NCBI RefSeq assembly: GCF_001642805.2
Contig: NZ_CP016948.1
Coordinates: forward strand, 2,418,001 to 2,482,000
DNA length: 64,000 nucleotides
Origin: Serratia surfactantfaciens
GTDB lineage: Bacteria > Pseudomonadota > Gammaproteobacteria > Enterobacterales > Enterobacteriaceae
Direction of reading: 5' to 3'
The notes beneath the pieces were generated by a model. That model had not been told where the DNA came from and searched no databases. It saw only the letters and a program-made list of their open reading frames with translations. Position numbers and translations under genes: made by a program. Below, piece by piece: positions 38,542 to 48,601 of the stretch (its first letter is position 1; each line of letters begins with the position of its first letter).

Positions 38542-39762
38542 ATGACTCAGGAAAATAGCATGGCGTCGGCGGCCAATCCGCTGGTGGACGCCGCCAACCC
38601 GCTGCTGAACGCCATTTCGCAGATCCGCCAGTCGGCCACGCACGCCAACCCGGCGCAGCTGCGCCAACAGCTGATCGACGAAGTGCGCCGCTTCGAGATC
38701 CGCGGCCAACGCGCCAATCTGCCGTACGAGGTGATCATCGGTGCGCGTTATTGCCTGTGCACCGCGCTGGATGAAGCGGCGGCGCTGACGCCTTGGGGCA
38801 GCAACAGCGTATGGTCCGGCAGCGGGTTGCTGGTGACCTTCCATAACGAAACCTGGGGCGGCGAGAAGTTCTTCCAGCTGCTGGCCAAGCTGTCGCAGAG
38901 CCCGCGTGAGCACATCAACCTGCTGGAGCTGATCAATTATTGCCTGCTGCTGGGTTTTGAAGGCCGCTACCGGGTAATGGAAAACGGCCGTTCGCAGTTG
39001 GAGACCATGAAGCAGCGCTTGCTGCAGCTGATTCGGTCGGTGCGCGGCGGCTACGCTCCGCCGCTGTCGCCTCATGCCTTGGATCTGCCGGTGCAGCAGA
39101 AACGGTGGCGCCCGCTGGTGCCGCTGTGGGCCTGCGTGGCGCTGACCGGTTTCCTGGCTTCGCTGCTGTTTATCGCCCTCAACTGGCGGCTGGGCGACAA
39201 CACCAGCCCGGTGCTGGCGGCGATCTACCAAACCAATCTGCCGCAGGTGGCGATCAGCAACCCGGCGCCGGCCGCGCCGCCGACGCTGAGCCTGAAAAGT
39301 TTCCTGCGTAAAGAGATCGCCGAAGGGCTGGTGGTGGTGCGCGACGAAGCGCAGCAAAGCGTGGTGATCCTGAAAGGCGACGGGTTGTTCGACTCCGCCG
39401 CCACCACGGTGCGCGCCAACTATATTCCGGTCATCGACCGTATCGCCGCCGCCATGAACAGCGTCAGCGGCAAGATCCTGGTCACCGGCTACAGCGACAA
39501 CGTGCCGATCCGCAGCGCCCGCTTCGCCTCCAACTGGGAACTGTCGCTGGCGCGCGCCGAAGCGGTCAGCGCCCGCTTGCAAAAGCGCCTCGCCAACCCG
39601 CAGCGGGTCAAGGCCGAGGGCCGCGGCGAAAGCAACCCCGTTGCGCCGAACGATAACAAAGTGAACCGCGCGTTGAACCGCCGGGTAGAAATTACGCTGT
39701 TGGTCGCCCCGGAAAACACCCAGGCGGAAATCAACGGCTTGCCGCAAGGAACCGGAAAGTAA
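38542..39762 (+). CDS. tssL: T6SS membrane protein TssL with fused OmpA domain
   Basis: TssL is an inner-membrane component of the T6SS complex. The 406 aa have an N-terminal cytoplasmic DotU domain (IIGARYCLCTALDEAAALTP, GSNSVWSGSGLLVTFHNETW), one membrane helix near residues 192-214 (VPLWACVALTGFLASLLFIA), and a C-terminal OmpA-type peptidoglycan-binding domain (ILVTGYSDNVPIRSARFASN, WELSLARAEAVSARL). The fused domain makes a separate TagL anchor unnecessary. Its stop overlaps the tssM start by one base. Confidence 0.96.
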   Translation: MTQENSMASAANPLVDAANPLLNAISQIRQSATHANPAQLRQQLIDEVRRFEIRGQRANLPYEVIIGARYCLCTALDEAAALTPWGSNSVWSGSGLLVTFHNETWGGEKFFQLLAKLSQSPREHINLLELINYCLLLGFEGRYRVMENGRSQLETMKQRLLQLIRSVRGGYAPPLSPHALDLPVQQKRWRPLVPLWACVALTGFLASLLFIALNWRLGDNTSPVLAAIYQTNLPQVAISNPAPAAPPTLSLKSFLRKEIAEGLVVVRDEAQQSVVILKGDGLFDSAATTVRANYIPVIDRIAAAMNSVSGKILVTGYSDNVPIRSARFASNWELSLARAEAVSARLQKRLANPQRVKAEGRGESNPVAPNDNKVNRALNRRVEITLLVAPENTQAEINGLPQGTGK

Positions 39763-42700
39763 TGCTCAGTACGTTATTCTCCATCATCACCAGCCGCCTG
39801 CTGTGGGGCTTTGTCGGCATCACCGCGCTGGCGTTCATCATCTGGATGATCGGCCCGCTGGTGGCCATCGGTGACTATCGCCCGCTGGAACCGGAACTCA
39901 ACCGCCAGATCGCCATCGGCGTTATCTACCTGATCTGGTTCCTGTGCCGCCTGATCCCACGCCTTTACAGCGCCTGGTTCAACAGCCGCCTGCTGAGCAA
40001 CCTGCGCGCCGCCGAAGCGGCGCCGGCGGAAGACGGCAAGCCCGAGATCAAACAGGACGAACAGCTGGCGCAGCGTTTCGACGAAGCGGCGCAGCTGCTG
40101 AAAAAGGCACGTTTCGCACCGGGCCAGGGCGACGGCAAACATCGCTGGATGACCCGCTTCAGCCGCCAATACCTGTACCAGCTGCCGTGGTATGTGATCA
40201 TCGGCGCGCCCGGCGCCGGCAAGACCACCGCGCTGGTCAACTCCGGCCTGCACTTCCCGCTGGCCGACCGCTTCGGCAAATCCGCGCTGCGCGGCGTGGG
40301 CGGGACCCGAAACTGCGACTGGTGGTTTACCAACGACGCGGTGCTGCTCGATACCGCCGGCCGCTACACCACGCAGGAAAGCCAGCGTGAAGAAGACGCC
40401 GGCGAATGGCAAAGCTTCGTCGCGCTGCTGAAAAAATACCGCACCCGCCAGCCGATCAACGGCGTGATGGTGACCATCAGCGTCGCCGATCTGCTGAGCG
40501 ACAGCGCCGAAGCGCGCGCCGCGCAGGCCAGCGCGCTGCGTAAGCGCCTGATCGAACTGCACGAGCAGCTGGGCATTCACTTCCCGGTCTATGTGCTGGT
40601 CACCAAAACCGACCTGCTCAACGGCTTTATGTCCTATTTCGGCAGCTTCGACAAAGCGCAGCGCGACCAGATCTGGGGGTTCACCTTCCCTTACGAGCGC
40701 TCGCGGCAGCCGGACTTCAATCTGAACGCCGCCTTCGAACAGCAATACGCCCTGCTGCAACAGCGGCTGGACGCGGCGCTGCCGGATACGCTGCTGATGG
40801 AACACGACGCGCGCCAGCGCGCCGAAAGCTACCTGTTCCCGCAGGAATTCGCCGCGCTGCGCCCGCTGCTCGGCCAATATCTGGAACAGGTGTTCGCCAC
40901 CTCCAGTTTTGAAACCCGCTTTACCCCGCGCGGCATCTATTTCACCAGCGGCACCCAGGAAGGCCTGCCGTTCGACCGGGTAATGGGCGAACTGAACCGC
41001 TATCTGCAGCTGCCGACGGCAAACTCAGGGGCACAGGCCAACGTGGCCTGGGACAGCGTGGGCCACGAGGCGCCGATCCCGGCGGCCAAAGGCCAGAGCT
41101 TCTTCCTGAAAGAGACGCTGGAATCGGTAGTCTTCCAGGAATCCGGGCTGGCGGGCAGCAACCGCTGGTGGGAATACCGCAATCGCGCCCTGCACTGGGC
41201 GGGTTACATCGCGCTGGCGGTGATCCTGGCGGTGCTGGCGATGTTCTGGTTCACCAGCTACGGCAACAACAAAGCCTATCTGGCGGAAGTGGCCGCCAAG
41301 GTGCCCGGCGTCGAGCGCCAGGGGCAAAGCCTGACGCAATTGGGCAACGGCGACATGTTCTCACTGCTGCCGTTCCTCAACAGTCTGCAGCACCTGCCGG
41401 AGAGCCAAAACTTTGCGCTGGACGATCCGCCGTTCACCTACCGCATGGGATTGTACCGCGGCGATCAGGTCGGCGACGCCGGCAATGCGCTGTACCAAAA
41501 AGCGCTGAAAGAACTGCTGCTGCCGCAGGTGGCACAACAGATCGCCACCACGCTGCGCAACGACAACCACGGCGACGCGGACTTCAGCTACGAAGCGCTG
41601 AAGGCCTACCAGATGCTGTATCTGCCGAAGCACTACGACGGCAAGTTCCTGCGCGCCTGGGTGATGCTCAACCTGCAGCGCAACCTGCCGCAGGGCAGCA
41701 CCCAAAAACAGCTGCAGCAGATCGAATGGCATCTGAGCCAGCTGCTGGACACGCAGATCCAGGCCTCGCCTTACGCCAAAGACGAACAGCTGGTGGCGCA
41801 GGCGCAGGCCGCGCTCAATCGGGCGCCGCTGTCGCAGCGCGTCTATGGCCGCCTCAAGCGCCTGTTGCTGAAACAGACCGACATCAAACCGGTCAGCCTG
41901 GTCGATTTGGCCGGCCCGCAGACCGAACTGGCGTTCAGCCGCAAAAGCGGCAAACCGGTGACTGACGGCGTACCGGGTCTGTTCACCTCACAAGGGTATT
42001 GGAAGGCGTTCAACGACAACATCGATCCGGTGACCGACACCCTGCGCAAAGAAGACGTCTGGGTGTTGAACAGCCAGACGCCGGAGCAGAAAAGCGCCGA
42101 TCTGACCAAAACCATCCGCCAGCTGTACATGCAGGACTTCATCAGCGCCTGGGATGAGCTGTTGGGGGATATCCAGTTGGCCAACATCGGCAACCTGACT
42201 CAGCGCATCAGCAGCGCGCGTCTGCTGTCCGGCAACCCGTCGCCGATGCGCAACCTGCTGGTCAACGTCAGCAAAAACGTCACCCTGCACGACGAGAAAA
42301 ACGACGCCGATTCCCGCTCGCTGCTGGCCAAAACCGAAGACAAGCTGAACCAAAACGCCAACCGCACGCTGGAAGCGCTGTTCACCAACCGGCCGGCCAA
42401 CGCCGACGGCGACGTCTCCGCCCAGCCGGAACAGCTGGTGATGGCGCACTTCGCGCCGTTGCTCGAACTGGCGCAAAGCCAGGGCGAAGGCAACAAGGCG
42501 ATCCCTTTCGACAGCGTGCTGAAACAGGTCGATGAGCTGTACAGTTACCTGACGGCGGTTCAGGGCGCGGCCAACAGCGGCATGTCGGCGCCGCCGAGCG
42601 ACATCATCCCGCGCCTGCAGGCCGAGTCCGGCCGCTTGCCGGTGCCGTTCAAGCAGATGCTGCTGTCGCTGGCCATCGGCGCCAGCAGCGACACTCAGCG

Positions 42701-43397
42701 CAAAGAGATGGAGAACGTGAAAAAGCGCATCAGCTTCGAAGTCGGCAGCTTCTGCCGCCAGGCGATCGCCGGGCGTTATCCGTTGGTGGCCCGGGCGCGC
42801 CAGGAAGTGACGCCGGACGACCTGGCGCGCATGTTCGCGCCGAACAGCGGGCTGATGGACAGCTTCTTCCGCGACAATCTGCAGGGCAAGGTCGACACCA
42901 CCCGCGCCAACTGGCGTTTCACGCCCGGCGTGGACGGCAAGACACTGCCCGGCGGCGAAGGCATCCTGCGGTCGTTCCAGCAGGCGCAGCGCATCCGCGA
43001 CGCGTTCTTCGCCAACGGCACCGCTACGCCCTCTTACCGCGTCACCGTGCGGCCGGTGCGGATGGATAACGACATCCTCAACCTGACGCTGGATATCGAC
43101 GGGCAGCTGTTCAAATACAGCCACGGCCCACAGGTGCCGCTGGTGGTCAGCTGGCCGGGCACCCGCAATACCAATCAGGTGCATCTGCAGCTGGCGCTGG
43201 CCAACGGCACCACTGCCAGTCTGGTGACCAGCGGGCCGTGGGCGCTCAACCGTTTGGTGGATATGGCGCAATCTTCGGGTACCGCCGGCCTCGGCCGTCA
43301 GGCAACCTTCAATCTCGACGGCCATCGCGTCACGCTGGAGTTCACGCCCAACAGCATCCGCAATCCGTTCCAACTGCCGGCCTTCTCGTGCCCGTAG
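39762..43397 (+). CDS. tssM: T6SS membrane protein TssM (IcmF)
   Basis: TssM spans the envelope and binds TssJ and TssL. The 1211 aa begin with two membrane helices (about 10-35 and 50-70). A cytoplasmic NTPase-like domain follows with an intact Walker A (GAPGAGKTTALVN, residues 148-160) and LLDTAGRYTTQES. A third membrane helix lies near 477-498 (YIALAVILAVLAMFWFTSY). The large periplasmic part includes the C-terminal TssM domain (VSWPGTRNTNQVHLQLAL). The start overlaps tssL. The Walker A is complete, which is not true of all TssM proteins. Confidence 0.97.
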   Translation: MLSTLFSIITSRLLWGFVGITALAFIIWMIGPLVAIGDYRPLEPELNRQIAIGVIYLIWFLCRLIPRLYSAWFNSRLLSNLRAAEAAPAEDGKPEIKQDEQLAQRFDEAAQLLKKARFAPGQGDGKHRWMTRFSRQYLYQLPWYVIIGAPGAGKTTALVNSGLHFPLADRFGKSALRGVGGTRNCDWWFTNDAVLLDTAGRYTTQESQREEDAGEWQSFVALLKKYRTRQPINGVMVTISVADLLSDSAEARAAQASALRKRLIELHEQLGIHFPVYVLVTKTDLLNGFMSYFGSFDKAQRDQIWGFTFPYERSRQPDFNLNAAFEQQYALLQQRLDAALPDTLLMEHDARQRAESYLFPQEFAALRPLLGQYLEQVFATSSFETRFTPRGIYFTSGTQEGLPFDRVMGELNRYLQLPTANSGAQANVAWDSVGHEAPIPAAKGQSFFLKETLESVVFQESGLAGSNRWWEYRNRALHWAGYIALAVILAVLAMFWFTSYGNNKAYLAEVAAKVPGVERQGQSLTQLGNGDMFSLLPFLNSLQHLPESQNFALDDPPFTYRMGLYRGDQVGDAGNALYQKALKELLLPQVAQQIATTLRNDNHGDADFSYEALKAYQMLYLPKHYDGKFLRAWVMLNLQRNLPQGSTQKQLQQIEWHLSQLLDTQIQASPYAKDEQLVAQAQAALNRAPLSQRVYGRLKRLLLKQTDIKPVSLVDLAGPQTELAFSRKSGKPVTDGVPGLFTSQGYWKAFNDNIDPVTDTLRKEDVWVLNSQTPEQKSADLTKTIRQLYMQDFISAWDELLGDIQLANIGNLTQRISSARLLSGNPSPMRNLLVNVSKNVTLHDEKNDADSRSLLAKTEDKLNQNANRTLEALFTNRPANADGDVSAQPEQLVMAHFAPLLELAQSQGEGNKAIPFDSVLKQVDELYSYLTAVQGAANSGMSAPPSDIIPRLQAESGRLPVPFKQMLLSLAIGASSDTQRKEMENVKKRISFEVGSFCRQAIAGRYPLVARARQEVTPDDLARMFAPNSGLMDSFFRDNLQGKVDTTRANWRFTPGVDGKTLPGGEGILRSFQQAQRIRDAFFANGTATPSYRVTVRPVRMDNDILNLTLDIDGQLFKYSHGPQVPLVVSWPGTRNTNQVHLQLALANGTTASLVTSGPWALNRLVDMAQSSGTAGLGRQATFNLDGHRVTLEFTPNSIRNPFQLPAFSCP

Positions 43398-43415
43398 CCC
43401 CGAAAGGACATGACC

Positions 43416-44135
43416 ATGAGCACTGATTCAAGCGCCCCGGCGAGCATCGGCTGGTATGGCAAACTGCCCTCCGCCGGCGACTTCCTGCAACGCCGCCTGC
43501 CCGATCCGGTGGTTAACCACTGGGCCCACTGGTTCCATAACGGGCTGGTGAACTTGCAGCGCGAGGCGCAGGGGCCGAACGGCCATCCGTTCAGCAACGC
43601 GCCGGTGTGGAACTTCGTGATCCCCGCCACGCTCGGCAGCCAGTACGTGCAGATGGGCTGTCTGCTGCCGGCGCGCGACCGCGTCGGGCGCCGCTATCCG
43701 ATCTGCGCGCTGCGTCTGTTCAGCCAGCAGGATTGGCGCCCGCAACAGCTGAATATGGCGGCGGGCTGGTACCAGCAGCTCGGCCATACCCTGCTGAACG
43801 GCGTACGCAACGGCTTTTCCGCCGAACAGATCGACCGCACGTTGCAGGCGATCCCGGCGCTGCCCAGCCCGCCGGCCGAAGCGGACTCCGACATATTGTC
43901 GATCATCGGTTTTCAGCATCCGGACGTGCCGGGCCTCGGCTGGCAACAGGCCGCCGACTGTTTCGACCCGGCGCAGTACACCAGCTTCTGGTGGACCAAT
44001 CAGGCCGACGGGCACCCGCTCTACACCCACGTGCACAGCGGCAACCTCACCGTGCAGCTGTTTTCGTTGCTGTTCGAGCCCAACGGTTGGGCGCGCCCCG
44101 GCCGCGGCGGCCAGTACCCGCAAATGTTTGATTAA
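43416..44135 (+). CDS. tagF: T6SS-associated protein TagF (DUF2094)
   Basis: TagF is a cytoplasmic regulator, known in other species to repress T6SS assembly post-translationally. The ATG at 43416 is seven bases after AAAGGA; one at 43410 is too close. The 239 aa start with IGWYGKLPSAGDFLQRRLPD and include VWNFVIPATLGSQYVQMGCL and CLLPARDRVGRRYPICALRL, typical of the family. It lies between tssM and tssA. Its presence with ppkA, pppA and fha implies combined phospho-control and TagF-control. Confidence 0.92.
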   Translation: MSTDSSAPASIGWYGKLPSAGDFLQRRLPDPVVNHWAHWFHNGLVNLQREAQGPNGHPFSNAPVWNFVIPATLGSQYVQMGCLLPARDRVGRRYPICALRLFSQQDWRPQQLNMAAGWYQQLGHTLLNGVRNGFSAEQIDRTLQAIPALPSPPAEADSDILSIIGFQHPDVPGLGWQQAADCFDPAQYTSFWWTNQADGHPLYTHVHSGNLTVQLFSLLFEPNGWARPGRGGQYPQMFD

Positions 44136-44158
44136 CATCGTTCGTTGAAGGAAATTCT

Positions 44159-45193
44159 ATGGCTATCGATACCGATACCCTGCTGGCCCCGGTTGACGCG
44201 GACAATCCCTGCGGCGACAACCTGGAATACGACGCCGACTTTCTGGCGATGGCGCGCGCCGCCACCGGCAAGGCCGAACAGCAGTTCGGCAGTACCATCA
44301 TTCCGGAAGAGGCGCCGGATTGGGTGCAGGTCGAGCGTCTCTCGACCTCGCTGCTGGCACGCACCAAAGACCTGCGCGTCATGCTGTACCTCACCCGCGC
44401 CTGGACCCAGCTGCGCGGCTTGCCGGGCTACGCCGACGGGCTGACGCTGATCAACCAGGCGATACTCCGTTACTGGGACAGCCTGCAGCCGGCATTGGAG
44501 TTCGACGGCGAGGCCGATCCGCTGTTTCGCATCAACGCGCTGGCCGACCTTGGCGACAAAGCCGCGCTGGCCGCCAGCGTGCGCGCCGCGCCGTTGCTGA
44601 AAAGCGCCGCCGGTGAAATCTCGCTGCGCGACGCCGGCGCCCTGCTCGACGGCAGCAAGCAAGAGTGCCCCAACTTTCCCGGCGGCCGCGCGCGGCTGCA
44701 GGATGAGCTGGCGCAACAGGATCGCCCCGAAGGCGCTCTGGTGACGCACATCGCCAACACCCTGAGCGCCATTCGCAGCGAAGTGACCCGCCATCTGGGG
44801 GAAAGCGCACTGCCTGAAATGAGCGCGTTAACCAAGGTGTTTTCTCTGGTGGCGCTCGCCGGCCAAAGCGACGCCCCGGCCGCCACCGAACCGGACGCCG
44901 CGCCGCAAGCCGCCGCCGCCGAGCCGCAACCGGCCGCGGTACAAAACGTCACGGCGCCGCTCAACTGGCGCAGCGCGCAAATCCAGTCGCGCGACGACGC
45001 CCAACTGATGCTGGACAAGGTGAAAAATTATTTTCGTCTTCATGAGCCGAGCCACCCGGCGCCGCTGATGATCGATCGGGTCCAGCGGCTGATTACGCTG
45101 GACTTTATGCAAATCGTCCGCGATTTGGCGCCCGATGGGCTTAACCAACTGGAGACCATTCTCGGTCGCCCCGACCACGAGGAGAACAGCTAG
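44159..45193 (+). CDS. tssA: T6SS protein TssA (ImpA-type)
   Basis: TssA caps or primes the sheath and tube. The 344 aa carry the ImpA N-terminal domain (LLAPVDADNPCGDNLEYDAD; DLRVMLYLTRAWTQLRGLPG; LIRYWDSLQPALEFDGEADP-type segment). An Ala/Pro/Gln-rich linker follows (about 240-265), then a short C-terminal domain with PLMIDRVQRLITLDFMQIVR. It ends this gene set; 123 bases without a gene precede tssB. Confidence 0.92.
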   Translation: MAIDTDTLLAPVDADNPCGDNLEYDADFLAMARAATGKAEQQFGSTIIPEEAPDWVQVERLSTSLLARTKDLRVMLYLTRAWTQLRGLPGYADGLTLINQAILRYWDSLQPALEFDGEADPLFRINALADLGDKAALAASVRAAPLLKSAAGEISLRDAGALLDGSKQECPNFPGGRARLQDELAQQDRPEGALVTHIANTLSAIRSEVTRHLGESALPEMSALTKVFSLVALAGQSDAPAATEPDAAPQAAAAEPQPAAVQNVTAPLNWRSAQIQSRDDAQLMLDKVKNYFRLHEPSHPAPLMIDRVQRLITLDFMQIVRDLAPDGLNQLETILGRPDHEENS

Positions 45194-45316
45194 CCACCGA
45201 CTTTTGTTCTCTTGACGACACCCGATACCGTCTGCCGCCTGCGCAGACCCGAATCAGAACCTGACTCTCCCAGCCGGACGAGGCGCGTTCCCAATCGCCA
45301 TTAGATGGAGTAAATC

Positions 45317-45853
45317 ATGTCAAACTCGAAATCCCGCAGCGGGCAGAAATTCATCGCCCGCAACCGCGCGCCGCGCGTACAGATTGAATACGATGTCGAA
45401 ATTTATGGCGCAGAGCGCAAAATCCAGCTGCCGTTCGTGATGGGCGTGATGGCGGATCTGGTGGGGAAAGCGGTCGATCCGCAAGCCAGCGTGGAGGAAC
45501 GCAAGTTCATGGAAATCGACGTCGACAACTTCGACGAGCGCATGAAATCGCTGAAGCCGCGCGTCGCTTATCAGGTCGACAACACCCTGACCGGCGAAGG
45601 CAAACTGAACATCGATCTGACCTTCGAAAGCATGGAAGACTTCTCCCCTGCCGCTATCGCCCGCAAGGTCGACTCGCTGGGCAATCTGCTGGACGCCCGC
45701 ACCCAGCTTTCCAACCTGCTGTCCTATATGGACGGTAAAAACGGCGCCGAGGAGCTGATCTCCAAGATCCTGCAAAACCCGGCTTTGCTGCACTCCTTGA
45801 CCGACGCGCCAAAGCCGGCGGTTAACGACGACAACAACGAGCGTGAGGATTAA
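45317..45853 (+). CDS. tssB: T6SS sheath small subunit TssB
   Basis: TssB (VipA) forms the contractile sheath with TssC. The 178 aa start with SGQKFIARNRAPRVQIEYDV and contain the family motifs LPFVMGVMADLVG, RKFMEIDVDNFDERMKSL and PRVAYQVDNTL. GGAG precedes the ATG. The 123-base gap upstream (45194-45316) may hold a promoter for the sheath genes but none was clearly identified. Confidence 0.98.
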   Translation: MSNSKSRSGQKFIARNRAPRVQIEYDVEIYGAERKIQLPFVMGVMADLVGKAVDPQASVEERKFMEIDVDNFDERMKSLKPRVAYQVDNTLTGEGKLNIDLTFESMEDFSPAAIARKVDSLGNLLDARTQLSNLLSYMDGKNGAEELISKILQNPALLHSLTDAPKPAVNDDNNERED

Positions 45854-45856
45854 TCG

Positions 45857-47362
45857 ATGAGCAACTCGCCTCAGCAACAAAATGCGTTGCAAACCACCGA
45901 GACTTTTTCCAGCGACGAATTCAGTGCGCTGCTGAACAAAGAGTTCCGGCCGAAGACCGATCAGGCTAAAGAAGCGGTCGAGAACGCGGTGAAAACCCTG
46001 GCGCAACAGGCGCTGGAAAACACCGTCACCGTCTCTTCCGACGCCTACCGCACCATTCAGGCGCTGATCGCGGAAATCGACGAAAAGCTGTCGCAACAGA
46101 TCAACCAGATCATTCACCACGACGACTTCCAAAAGCTGGAAGGCGCCTGGCATGGCCTGCACTACCTGGTCAACAACTCCGAAACCGACGAGATGCTGAA
46201 GATTCGCTTCATGAGCATTTCCAAGCAGGAGCTGGGCCGCACGCTGAAGCGTTATAAAGGCGTGGGCTGGGACCAAAGCCCGATCTTCAAGAAAGTCTAC
46301 GAAGAAGAGTATGGCCAGTTCGGCGGCGAGCCGTTCGGCTGCCTGGTGGGCGACTACTACTTCGATCACAGCCCGCAGGATGTGGAACTGCTGGGTGAAA
46401 TGGCCAAGATCGGCGCCGCCTCGCACTGCCCGTTCATCGCCGGCACCGCGCCAAGCGTGATGCAGATGGAGTCCTGGCAGGAGCTCTCCAACCCGCGCGA
46501 TCTGACCAAGATCTTCCAGAACACCGAGTACGCCGCCTGGCGCAGCCTGCGCGAATCGGAAGACGCGCGTTATCTGGGCCTGGTGATGCCGCGCTTCCTG
46601 GCGCGCCTGCCGTACGGTATCCGCACCAACCCGGTGGACGAGTTTGACTTCGAAGAAGAGACCGACGGCGCGACCCACGGCAACTACACCTGGACCAACG
46701 CCGCCTACGCCATGGCCGCCAACATCAACCGTTCGTTCAAAGAGTTCGGCTGGTGCACCGCCATTCGCGGGGTGGAATCCGGCGGCGCGGTGGAAAACCT
46801 GCCGTGCCACACTTTCCCGAGCGACGACGGCGGCGTGGACATGAAGTGCCCGACCGAGATCGCCATCAGCGATCGCCGCGAAGCCGAGCTGGCCAAGAAC
46901 GGCTTTATGCCGCTGGTGCACCGCAAAAACTCCGACTTCGCCGCCTTTATCGGCGCGCAGTCGCTGCAGAAGCCGGCGGAATATTACGATGCCGACGCCT
47001 CTGCCAACGCCCAGCTTTCCGCGCGCCTGCCGTACCTGTTCGCCTGCTGCCGTTTCGCGCACTACCTGAAATGCATCGTGCGCGACAAAATTGGCTCCTT
47101 CCGCGAACGCGACGACATGGAGCGCTGGCTGAACGACTGGATCATGAACTACGTGGACGGCGATCCGGCCAACTCCTCGCAGGAAACCAAGTCGCGCAAA
47201 CCGCTGGCCGCAGCGGAAGTTCAGGTGGAAGAGATCGAAGACAATCCGGGCTACTACAGCGCCAAGTTCTTCCTGCGCCCGCACTACCAGCTGGAAGGCC
47301 TGACCGTCTCCCTGCGCCTGGTGTCGAAACTGCCTTCACTGAAGCAAAACGACGCGTCCTGA
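45857..47362 (+). CDS. tssC: T6SS sheath large subunit TssC
   Basis: TssC (VipB) is the main sheath protein. The 501 aa show hallmark motifs: IIHHDDFQKLEGAWHGLHYL, VNNSETDEMLKIRFMSIS, FGCLVGDYYFDHSPQDVELL and GAASHCPFIAGTAPSVMQM. The C-terminal part (FLRPHYQLEGLTVSLRLVSK) contains the ClpV-contacting, handshake-forming strands. Three bases separate it from tssB. Confidence 0.98.
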   Translation: MSNSPQQQNALQTTETFSSDEFSALLNKEFRPKTDQAKEAVENAVKTLAQQALENTVTVSSDAYRTIQALIAEIDEKLSQQINQIIHHDDFQKLEGAWHGLHYLVNNSETDEMLKIRFMSISKQELGRTLKRYKGVGWDQSPIFKKVYEEEYGQFGGEPFGCLVGDYYFDHSPQDVELLGEMAKIGAASHCPFIAGTAPSVMQMESWQELSNPRDLTKIFQNTEYAAWRSLRESEDARYLGLVMPRFLARLPYGIRTNPVDEFDFEEETDGATHGNYTWTNAAYAMAANINRSFKEFGWCTAIRGVESGGAVENLPCHTFPSDDGGVDMKCPTEIAISDRREAELAKNGFMPLVHRKNSDFAAFIGAQSLQKPAEYYDADASANAQLSARLPYLFACCRFAHYLKCIVRDKIGSFRERDDMERWLNDWIMNYVDGDPANSSQETKSRKPLAAAEVQVEEIEDNPGYYSAKFFLRPHYQLEGLTVSLRLVSKLPSLKQNDAS

Positions 47363-47371
47363 TGGACTGAA

Positions 47372-47397
47372 GTCAGGCCGCGATAGCGCGGCCTGAC
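47372..47397 (+). terminator. Perfect hairpin between tssC and rap1a
   Basis: GTCAGGCCGCG, ATAG and CGCGGCCTGAC form an 11-bp perfect stem 10 bases after the tssC stop. No T-run follows, so it may slow or stop transcription only in part, or protect the tssBC mRNA. It marks the left border of the variable effector segment. Confidence 0.6.
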
Positions 47398-47429
47398 GGA
47401 TACATCAACCTCATCACAGGGAAAGAAAG

Positions 47430-47813
47430 ATGAAGACAAAACGGTTTTATCTGGCATCGCTGTTGGCTGTCGTCTGCTCGCTCTGCGCCGCGACGCCCGC
47501 TTTCGCAGAGCAGACATCGATAGCGCATTTGACTTCCGATGATGTCAATCTGTCAGGCAGCGACTTTTTCCGTTTCTATCGCAGTGCAGATAAACAGGAA
47601 AAAGAGAAAGCGCGAATTTATTTGCTGGGCGTGCTGGACGCGACGGAAGGAAAAAGCTGGTGCCAATACAGCCAGCTACAAACCGTCACTCTGCAGGAGT
47701 TTGTATTCGAATTCTTTAATAAACTTCCCGCTGCGCGCCTGCATGAAAGGGCTGCCCCCCTGATTGAAGAGGCTCTGGCGACTCGCTTCCCCTGCAAAGG
47801 AGGCAAAGCATGA
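47430..47813 (+). CDS. rap1a: Rap1a-like T6SS immunity protein
   Basis: This periplasmic immunity protein should neutralise the Ssp1-type amidase encoded next. The 127 aa begin with a Sec signal peptide ending near TPAFA. The mature part has the Rap1a features ([37 protein letters not shown]) with a conserved pair of cysteines, the second in FPCKGG near the end. Its stop overlaps the ssp1 start by four bases. This immunity-first order suits protection before toxin synthesis. Confidence 0.88.
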   Translation: MKTKRFYLASLLAVVCSLCAATPAFAEQTSIAHLTSDDVNLSGSDFFRFYRSADKQEKEKARIYLLGVLDATEGKSWCQYSQLQTVTLQEFVFEFFNKLPAARLHERAAPLIEEALATRFPCKGGKA

Positions 47814-48301
47814 AACCTTTATATCGTCAGCTAAAAAGCAGCCATTACTCCTCTGATTACTCTAGCCCGGGATATTTGGCAGCAGAAGCCGTTTACGCTG
47901 AGATTGGCTATGAGCTTGATACGCTTCTAAAGCAAAATCCTGGTTATGCCAATACCTGTGCTGTCCGCATGAGCCTGGCGCTGTTGAAAGCCGGCATCAG
48001 CTTCAAAGGCCGCCTGCCAATCAAAAAAGGTGCCTATAAGGGTAAAACGATTGAACCGGGAGCCAAACTGTTGGCCGATCAATTGCATCGCTCCAGTAGT
48101 TTTGGCAAAGCCAAAATTTTCTTTAATGCTCCAGATGCAGAGAAAGGTATTGGCAATAAAAAAGGCGTCGTGTTCTTCAATAAAATCACCAACTATGATG
48201 GCGGACACATTGATCTGATCGAACCAGAAAACTCACTATTGACCTGCCATTCCCATTGCTATTTTAACTGCAAAGAAGTCTGGTTTTGGGAATTGAGCTA
48301 G
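47810..48301 (+). CDS. ssp1: Ssp1-type peptidoglycan amidase effector (Tae4 family)
   Basis: Ssp1/Tae4 effectors are cysteine DL-endopeptidases that cut peptidoglycan peptide cross-links in rival cells. The 163 aa lack a signal peptide, as expected for a T6SS cargo. The catalytic Cys50 ([14 protein letters not shown]) and His133 ([10 protein letters not shown]) stand in typical motifs. A second cysteine pair near the end ([10 protein letters not shown]) could form a disulphide. The gene lies between its immunity gene and hcp, so it is probably an Hcp-delivered cargo. Codon use is more AT-rich than in tssC. Confidence 0.92.
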   Translation: MKPLYRQLKSSHYSSDYSSPGYLAAEAVYAEIGYELDTLLKQNPGYANTCAVRMSLALLKAGISFKGRLPIKKGAYKGKTIEPGAKLLADQLHRSSSFGKAKIFFNAPDAEKGIGNKKGVVFFNKITNYDGGHIDLIEPENSLLTCHSHCYFNCKEVWFWELS

Positions 48302-48601
48302 TGTGCCATCGGCTTATCAGTAAAAGCATGAGGTTGGGTTTAACTGCATGCTTGCTCATAGCAGGCAATCCAGATCGCACGTGAAACCAAGACAACGCGA
48401 AATAATTAAGCATTGAGCCATTATCATCTTAATAATGGCTCGGTAACCCGTACCGATAGTTTTCGGTATTTAAGAAGGTGCATGGCACAAGGATATAAAT
48501 TGGTAATGCATTACCACACTTGCAATTCCTGCTGCTATTACCTGAGTTTTTCAACGTAACGTTAATACTACTGTTAACCCTTAATAAAGAGTGAAGAAAC
48601 T
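48302..48601 (+). promoter_or_regulatory. hcp leader region with a perfect inverted repeat
   Basis: This 300-base AT-rich gap has no gene. GAGCCATTAT, seven bases and ATAATGGCTC (48415-48441) form a perfect 10-bp inverted repeat 160 bases before hcp. Its length suggests that hcp has its own promoter here, consistent with the large amounts of Hcp needed. I could not assign promoter hexamers with confidence. A sigma-54-like TGGCAC near 48485 lacks the -12 element. Confidence 0.55.

Noticed and set aside
48480..48500. Sigma-54-like TGGCAC upstream of hcp
   Set aside because: The required GC-containing -12 element is absent at the correct spacing (TATAA follows), so a sigma-54 promoter is not supported.
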